9,470 nucleotides of DNA, from positions 1 through 9,470 of the forward strand of contig VAYJ01000253.1 in assembly GCA_005888465.1 (NCBI GenBank), read 5' to 3'. The translations under genes were made by a program, and so were the position numbers. Under the pieces are notes generated by a model. The model saw only the letters and a program-made list of their open reading frames with translations. It made no database searches and had not been told where the DNA came from. Below, piece by piece: positions 5,494 through 9,470 of the stretch. The DNA comes from Actinomycetota bacterium. GTDB taxonomy: Bacteria; Actinomycetota; UBA4738. Position 1 is the first letter of the stretch. Each line of letters opens with the position of its first letter.

Positions 5494-6426
5494 ATGGCAG
5501 TCATCGAGATCGAGGGGCTGCGAAAGCAGTATCGGCAACTCCGAGGGGAACGGACGGTGGCACTGGACGGGCTCGATCTCTTCGTCCCAGAAGGCGGTGT
5601 CTTCGGGTTCCTCGGCCCGAACGGTGCAGGCAAGACCACCACGATCCGTTGCCTGCTGGGGCTGGTTCGCCCGACCCGGGGAGCGTGTCGACTCCTGGGA
5701 GTCGACACCGGGTCGGACCTCTCCCGCGTGATCCGCCGGGTCGGGACGATCGTGGAGACCCCCGCCCTGTATCCCCGATTCTCGGGGCGTCGCAACCTCG
5801 AGCTACTCGGCCGCCTCCATGGGATCGGTCCCAAGGCGGTAGGCGACGTTCTGGAGCGGGTCGGGTTGGCCGAACGCGCCGACCACCTGGTCAGGACCTA
5901 CTCTTCAGGCATGCGCCAGCGCCTTGGCATCGGCGCTGCCCTGCTAAAGGATCCTGAAGTGCTGATCCTGGACGAGCCAGCGAACGGTCTCGACCCGGCA
6001 GGCATCAAGGAGGTTCGGGATCTTCTCCGCCGGCTCGGCGACGAAGGACGGACCGTGTTTGTCTCGAGCCACATCCTCACGGAGATACAGCACACAGCCG
6101 ATCGGGTGGCAATCCTGTCGCGAGGTCGATCGGTGGCCGCCGGGTCGGTTGCCCAGGTCCTTTCGGCGGGCCGAGCGCAGGGAGTCATCGTCCGTCTCGC
6201 CGATCTCACGGACGGAGTGACGGCGCTGCGCTCCGCGGGGTTCGAAGCCGTGATAAGCAATCACGACGACATCCGGGTCACCATGCCGCCGGCCGACGCT
6301 GCCCGAGTCACCAGGGCGCTAGCGGATCAGGGCCTATATCTCACTGAACTCCGGCCGGACGAGGCAGATCTGGAGACCGTCTTTCTCGAGCTCACGAACG
6401 AGGCTGGAAGAGGGGGAGCCCAATGA
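5494..6426 (+). CDS. ABC transporter ATP-binding protein (exporter type)
   Basis: This 310-residue cytoplasmic ATPase has every motif of the nucleotide-binding domain: Walker A GPNGAGKT (residues 41-48), signature SSGMRQR (137-143), Walker B VLILDEP with D160 and E161, and the switch His in SSHIL (H193). The order and the FGFLGPNGAGKTTTIRCLLGL context place it in the DrrA/CcmA-like family that powers export by ABC-2 permeases. After about residue 215 there is a C-terminal extension of the kind found in this family (PPADAARVTRALADQGLYL, then a LETVFLELT-type end). Its TGA overlaps the next gene's ATG in an ATGA, so the two are translationally coupled. The cargo cannot be deduced; related operons beside two-component genes often export antibiotics or lipids. 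Confidence 0.92.
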   Translation: MAVIEIEGLRKQYRQLRGERTVALDGLDLFVPEGGVFGFLGPNGAGKTTTIRCLLGLVRPTRGACRLLGVDTGSDLSRVIRRVGTIVETPALYPRFSGRRNLELLGRLHGIGPKAVGDVLERVGLAERADHLVRTYSSGMRQRLGIGAALLKDPEVLILDEPANGLDPAGIKEVRDLLRRLGDEGRTVFVSSHILTEIQHTADRVAILSRGRSVAAGSVAQVLSAGRAQGVIVRLADLTDGVTALRSAGFEAVISNHDDIRVTMPPADAARVTRALADQGLYLTELRPDEADLETVFLELTNEAGRGGAQ

Positions 6427-7196
6427 CTGCACTCCTGGCCGCCGAGATTCGCCGGATGACCTCACGCCGACTCTTCCGCGTTGTTGCTGCGCTGACGGTA
6501 CTCGCCATCGTGATCGCCAGCCTCATCGTGGCCCTCCGCTCCAGGTCGACGAGCGGGATCGCCGGCGACCGCCGCTTCCACCTCACCGCTCTCGCGGTTG
6601 CTCTGGAGGGCACAAGCCCGGTGCTGATCATCGCGGCGTGGCTCTTGGGAGCCTCGTTCATCGGCGCTGACTGGCACGCGGGCACCGTGACCACGCTGCT
6701 GACTTGGGAGCCGCGACGACTCCGAGTGATGATGGCCAAGCTCGCGGGTTGCCTGACGGTGGTGTTCTTGCTGGTCATCGCCGTCCAGATCTTGCTGGCC
6801 GGAGGGCTGGCGCTCGCCGCCGCCGTGCGCGGAACGACGGAAGGCGTGGACGTCGCCTGGATGCGACACACAGCGGGCATCGCCCTTCGCGTCGCGGTCC
6901 TGTCCGGAGTCGGCTCGGCGATCGGCTTTGCCATCGCGTCGGTGGCCCGAAACACCGCCGCGGCCCTCGGGGTCGGGTTCGGATACACGGTGATCGTCGA
7001 AAACCTCGTTCGTGGCCTGCGTCCCCAGTGGGTTCCCTGGCTGGTGGGGGACAACGCCGTGATGTTCATCAGCGGCCAAAGCGCGGGACCCTCGTTCCAT
7101 CGAACGATCCTGCAGGCGGGCCTGCTTCTCGTCGCGTACGCGGTCGCGCTGCTGATCGTTTCTGCAGCCGTGTTCCGGGCGCGAGACGTCACTTAG
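6423..7196 (+). CDS. ABC-2 type transporter permease
   Basis: This 257-residue integral membrane protein is the partner of the preceding ATPase. Six hydrophobic segments are visible: FRVVAALTVLAIVIASLIVA (about residues 18-37), a second near 64-82 (PVLIIAAWLLGASFIGAD), then about 106-131 (LAGCLTVVFLLVIAVQILLA onwards), 150-172, 177-193 and 231-251. The sequence GADWHAGTVTTLLTWEPRR after the second segment matches the cytoplasmic coupling region of ABC-2 permeases, where E/D-x-x-x-G-T/S-x-x-x-L-L-x-x-P/x-x-R is typical. It overlaps the ATPase by four bases and has a GAGGGGG ribosome site inside that gene's end. It ends 33 bp before the kinase gene, so all three are probably one transcript. Confidence 0.88.
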   Translation: MTALLAAEIRRMTSRRLFRVVAALTVLAIVIASLIVALRSRSTSGIAGDRRFHLTALAVALEGTSPVLIIAAWLLGASFIGADWHAGTVTTLLTWEPRRLRVMMAKLAGCLTVVFLLVIAVQILLAGGLALAAAVRGTTEGVDVAWMRHTAGIALRVAVLSGVGSAIGFAIASVARNTAAALGVGFGYTVIVENLVRGLRPQWVPWLVGDNAVMFISGQSAGPSFHRTILQAGLLLVAYAVALLIVSAAVFRARDVT

Positions 7197-7229
7197 TACG
7201 ATGGGCTCGCCGAAGCAGGGGGCTTTGAG

Positions 7230-7794
7230 ATGAGGGCTCGAACTGCGTCGCGAGCCGCCTGGTCGCTGTGGTACCTCATCGTCGGATTGAGCGCGTCGAG
7301 CTTCGTGCTCACCCTGCTGAACCGATCCATCTTGGATCCGATCGACACCTTTGTCCTCGTGGGGATGGCCGTCGCGGCCGTCGGGTACGGAACGGTGGGA
7401 GCGCTGATCACTGCCAGCCGTCGGAACCGCATCGGCTGGATCTTCTGCACAATCGCTCTCGGTTTCGCTCTGTACGCGTTCACCTGGACATACGTCATCC
7501 GCGGCCTCGTCGCGGCCCCGGGCTCTCTTCCCGGCATCGCGTACATGGCCTGGGTGAGGACGTGGGTCCTGACCTTCGCCTTCGCTCCCATCACACTGGT
7601 GTTCCTGCTGTTCCCGAGCGGGCGGCTTCCGTCGCGCCGCTGGCGCCCCGTAGCCTGGATCCTGATCGTTGGCCCCGCGCTCAACTTGATGGCGACCGCC
7701 TTTCGGCCTGGGGTCCTGTTCGATCAGTACGGCGTGCGGGTCGAGAATCCGTTCGGCGTCGGGGGGGCCGGCCAGGGCCCCTGGCTCGCGCTCC
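7230..7794 (+). CDS. Membrane-sensor N-terminal part of the histidine kinase (frame broken near 7760-7794)
   Basis: The ATG at 7230, behind a GGGGG ribosome-site candidate, opens a membrane sensor with about five hydrophobic helices: WSLWYLIVGLSASSFVLTLL, TFVLVGMAVAAVGYGTVGAL, IGWIFCTIALGFALYAFTW, VLTFAFAPITLVFLLFPSG and WILIVGPALNLMATAF. This pattern, including FPSGRLPSRRWRP, is common in actinobacterial and Chloroflexi sensor kinases. After VRVENPFGVGG the protein should continue into another helix and then SVVALVRRFRRATGEERQQLKW. That sequence is present, but in the +1 frame from 7795. The tail of this frame beyond about 7790 (open to 8252) is out-of-frame translation of the kinase. The helix expected between NPFGV and VVALV is also too short by about 20 residues, suggesting a small deletion as well as a frame change. 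Confidence 0.7.
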
Positions 7795-9222
7795 GTGGTC
7801 GCCCTGGTCCGGCGGTTTCGTCGAGCGACAGGAGAGGAGCGCCAGCAGTTGAAGTGGTTGGCTTACGTGGGTGGGACGGCTGCAGCCCTGTTGTTCTCGG
7901 GCTTGGTTCTAGGAGCCGTCGGTTTCATCCAGTTCTCGGGCGTCGTCTCGTTGGCCCTGTCCCTCGGCGCGCTCTTCATCGGGATTCCGGTCGCTTCTGC
8001 CATCGCCATCATGAAGTACCGGCTGTACGACCTCGATGTCGTCGTCAAGAAGACGGTGGTGTTCGGAATCCTGGCTGTGCTGGTCTCGGTCCTCTACGTG
8101 GGGATCGTGGTCGGGATCGGGTCGGCGGTGAAAGGCAGCGAGAGGAGCCCCGCAACCGTCCTCACGTTCATGGCCGCAGCCATCCTGGCCCTGCTCTTCC
8201 AGCCGATCCGCCGGCGCGCGAACCACCTGGCGAACCGGCTCGTGTACGGTAACCGGGCCACACCATATGAGGTGCTGTCGGACTTTTCCGACAAAGTAGG
8301 CGGGTCGTACTCGACGGAGGAAGTGCTGCCTCGGATGGCGGCGATCATCGCCGCGGGAACCGGCGCCAGGAAAGCTCAAGTGTGGCTGCGCGTCGGGACC
8401 GACCTTCGCCCCGCAGCGTCATGGCCCCCAGAGGACGGAACGGCGAGCCCGGCGCTGCCTCTTTCCCAGGGCGACCTGCTCGGAGCCATCACGATCGCCG
8501 TCCCCGCGAATGATCCCCTCACGCCCTCGAAAGAGAAGCTCATCCAGGATCTGGCCGCTCAGGCTGGACTGGTGCTCCGGAACGTCCGGCTCATCGAGGA
8601 GCTGCGAGCCTCGCGGCAGCGCATCGTGAGCACGCAGGACGCCCGAGCCAAGGCCTTGGAGCGCAACATCCATGACGGCGCACAGCAGCAGCTCGTCGCG
8701 CTGATGGTGAAGCTTCGGCTCGCGGAGGGATTGGCAGAACGAGATCCTGATCGGGTCCCTGCGCTTCTCCAGGGATTGCAGTCCGACGCCGGGGATGCCC
8801 TGGAGAATCTGCGGGAGCTGGCCCGGGGAATCTATCCGCCGCTTCTGGCCGATCAGGGGCTTCCCGCGGCGCTGTCTGCGCAGGCCCGCAAGAGTCTCCT
8901 GCCCGTCACGGTGGAAAGCGACGGGATCGGTCGGTACTCGCAACAGGCGGAAGCCGCCGTGTACTTCTGCTGTCTGGAGGCCATGCAAAACGTGGCGAAG
9001 TACGCTGGAGCCTCAACGGTCCACATCCACCTGGCCGTCGAAGAGGGATGGCTGATCTTCTCCGTCATGGATGATGGACAAGGCTACGACTCCTCTACCA
9101 CCCCCATGGGCTCCGGCATCCAGAACATGGCCGACCGCCTGTCCGCGTTGGGAGGTTCGCTGAACGTTCGTTCCGTGCCGGGGACCGGAACGAACGTCGC
9201 CGGTCGGATCCCCGTCGAGTAG
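7795..9222 (+). CDS. Sensor histidine kinase, C-terminal part: membrane helices, GAF, HisKA_3 and HATPase
   Basis: This frame encodes 475 residues. It starts VVALVRRFRRATGEERQQLKW, then has four hydrophobic helices (about 20-46, 50-73, 88-112, 118-134), a GAF-like domain (about 150-265), and a short coiled coil (EELRASRQRIVSTQDARAKA). The dimerisation H-box ERNIHDGAQQQLVAL carries the phospho-acceptor His293. The ATPase has the N-box EAMQNVAKYAG (N399), the G1-box DDGQGYD (D426), and GSGIQNMADRL followed by GTGTNV. This is the HisKA_3 (NarX/DesK-like) class that pairs with NarL-type regulators, matching the regulator at 4194-4958. The GTG at 7795 is only the first available codon and has no ribosome site; the true start is at 7230. 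Catalytic motifs are intact, so the break removes membrane linkage rather than chemistry. Confidence 0.85.
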   Translation: MVALVRRFRRATGEERQQLKWLAYVGGTAAALLFSGLVLGAVGFIQFSGVVSLALSLGALFIGIPVASAIAIMKYRLYDLDVVVKKTVVFGILAVLVSVLYVGIVVGIGSAVKGSERSPATVLTFMAAAILALLFQPIRRRANHLANRLVYGNRATPYEVLSDFSDKVGGSYSTEEVLPRMAAIIAAGTGARKAQVWLRVGTDLRPAASWPPEDGTASPALPLSQGDLLGAITIAVPANDPLTPSKEKLIQDLAAQAGLVLRNVRLIEELRASRQRIVSTQDARAKALERNIHDGAQQQLVALMVKLRLAEGLAERDPDRVPALLQGLQSDAGDALENLRELARGIYPPLLADQGLPAALSAQARKSLLPVTVESDGIGRYSQQAEAAVYFCCLEAMQNVAKYAGASTVHIHLAVEEGWLIFSVMDDGQGYDSSTTPMGSGIQNMADRLSALGGSLNVRSVPGTGTNVAGRIPVE

Positions 9223-9239
9223 TCGGCAGGGCTCGACGG
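9212..9239 (+). terminator. Hairpin spanning the kinase stop codon
   Basis: CCGTCGAG (9212-9219) and CTCGACGG (9232-9239) form a perfect 8-bp stem with a 12-base loop containing the TAG stop, followed by CGTTT. This could end transcription of the ABC-kinase operon, but the T-run has only three Ts. The same bases may instead be the decayed 5' part of a tRNA. Confidence 0.4.
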
Positions 9240-9240
9240 C

Positions 9241-9286
9241 GTTTCCTAAACGTGGTGTCGCAGGTTCGATTCCTGCCGGGGGCGCC
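9241..9286 (+). tRNA. tRNA-Arg(CCT) 3' half (fragment or attachment-site remnant)
   Basis: The 3' half of a tRNA is unmistakable. The anticodon loop TTCCTAA gives anticodon CCT (9245-9247), with a five-base variable loop. The T-arm is perfect: GCAGG, TTCGATT, CCTGC. The 3' acceptor strand CGGGGGC is followed by discriminator G, then CC. Anticodon and acceptor match tRNA-Arg(CCT) of actinomycetes, whose 5' end is usually GCCCCCG. That 5' strand is missing; the bases before 9241 are the end of the kinase gene. The best 5' candidate, ATCCCCG at 9208-9214, gives one mismatch and one wobble in the acceptor stem, an irregular D-arm and two extra bases. A 3' half alone is what site-specific integration into a tRNA gene leaves at the far end of an island. 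A functional tRNA is unlikely. Confidence 0.5.
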
Positions 9287-9307
9287 CCTCCCTTGTCGTG
9301 CTTCGGG
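9274..9307 (+). repeat. Direct repeat copy B (tRNA-Arg 3' end plus downstream)
   Basis: This second copy of the 34-position repeat at 2313-2346 has identical 13-base and 14-base blocks on either side of a seven-base spacer that differs at four positions. Here the first block is the end of the T-stem and the acceptor strand of the tRNA; the second lies just beyond the tRNA 3' end. Confidence 0.75.
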
Positions 9308-9377
9308 TGATGCTTGACGGAGTTCCGGCTGACAGGACAAGTCCCAGAGCCAAGCTTCCGGCTTCGTCTCTCGTGGC

Positions 9378-9410
9378 TTGACACAACGCTGATACAACCG
9401 TATGGTTGTA
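9378..9410 (+). promoter_or_regulatory. Promoter overlapped by a palindromic operator, probably leaderless
   Basis: TTGACA (9378-9383), a 17-bp spacer and TATGGT (9401-9406) form a good sigma-70-type promoter. A perfect palindrome, TACAACC-GTAT-GGTTGTA (9393-9410), covers the -10 element. Transcription would start about 9413-9414, at or one base before a GTG codon in the gene's frame. A dimeric repressor bound here would block polymerase, consistent with autoregulation by the ArsR-type protein encoded downstream. Confidence 0.6.
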
Positions 9411-9470
9411 ACAGTGCAGATCGCGGAGCCCGACTTCGACCGCGTGTTCGCCGCCCTCGCGGATCACACA
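9402..9470 (+). CDS. ArsR/SdpR-type winged-helix repressor, 5' end only
   Basis: Only the first 23 codons lie in the window. MVVTVQIAEPDFDRVFAALA then DHT matches the usual N-terminus of small ArsR/SdpR-type repressors (...DRVFxALADPTRRxIL), so the winged-helix DNA-binding domain should follow. The first ATG, at 9402, lies inside the -10 element and palindrome. The promoter geometry therefore argues that translation really begins at GTG 9414, giving a leaderless message; the outer boundary is reported because ATG is the conventional choice. In related loci such repressors control a neighbouring SRPBCC (AHSA1-like) or transporter gene, which here would lie outside the window. The gene starts just after the tRNA remnant, so it may be the first gene beyond an integration junction. 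Confidence 0.7.
   Translation, partial: MVVTVQIAEPDFDRVFAALADHT

Noticed and set aside
6392..7192. Long minus-strand frame (266 codons) antisense to the ABC permease
   Set aside because: It is the complement of a well-supported membrane protein; the S/T/R/A-rich composition is typical of antisense reading in GC-rich DNA, and no family is recognisable.
7800..8252. Tail of the 7230 frame beyond the break
   Set aside because: It is an out-of-frame reading of the kinase (RGRPGPAVSSSDRRG and onwards) with no homology; the kinase continues in the +1 frame.
9013..9397. Minus-strand frames containing GRNRTCD and AGIEPATPRLG-like peptides
   Set aside because: These are well-known artefactual translations of tRNA 3' ends and confirm the tRNA fragment rather than a protein.
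1..9470. CRISPR array, toxin-antitoxin pair, retron or phage module
   Set aside because: I looked for regularly spaced repeats, paired small ORFs, reverse-transcriptase motifs and phage structural genes. The only repeats found are the two pairs reported, and none of these systems is supported.

Overview
This is a GC-rich stretch of bacterial chromosome. GTG starts, the gene families and a tRNA remnant without an encoded CCA all fit an uncultured actinomycete-like organism. The families that point this way are a fused inositol-phosphate cytidylyltransferase/CDP-alcohol phosphotransferase, a kinase with an HDGAQQQL-type H-box, and NarL-type regulators. The lineage is inferred from gene content only.

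Layout. Positions 1-722 hold the 3' end of a secreted sialidase-like (Asp-box) protein, and 833-1393 a GIY-YIG-type nuclease-like protein. Positions 1394-2430 are a gene graveyard: a fragment of a class III nucleotidyl cyclase, a 356-bp element bounded by perfect 18-bp inverted repeats with an OrfA-like transposase relic inside, and a degenerate copy of a tRNA 3' end. On the minus strand, 3812-2431 is one bifunctional phospholipid head-group gene (cytidylyltransferase plus CDP-alcohol phosphotransferase) broken by a -1 frame change near 3540. Between it and the next gene lies a frame-broken remnant of a RecQ-type HRDC domain (3987-4143, minus).

The right half looks like a signalling and export locus. 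It has a NarL/LuxR response regulator (4194-4958), a convergent stand-alone Lrp/AsnC RAM-domain protein (5251-5018), an ABC ATPase and permease overlapping by ATGA (5494-7196), and a large membrane-bound GAF histidine kinase (7230-9222). The kinase is split by a frame change near 7760-7794, beside a run of seven Gs. The simplest reading is that the kinase and regulator form a two-component system controlling the ABC exporter, but the kinase may be broken.

After the kinase come a hairpin spanning its stop codon and the 3' half of a tRNA-Arg(CCT). A 34-bp direct repeat that includes the tRNA end recurs at 2313-2346. The window ends with the first codons of an ArsR/SdpR-type repressor gene. Its promoter (TTGACA, 17 bp, TATGGT) is overlapped by a perfect palindrome and seems to drive a leaderless transcript.

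The window carries several broken or truncated genes and two repeat pairs beside intact genes. It reads as a recombination-prone or decaying region next to a tRNA attachment site. Single-base assembly errors are a real alternative for some of the frame breaks.
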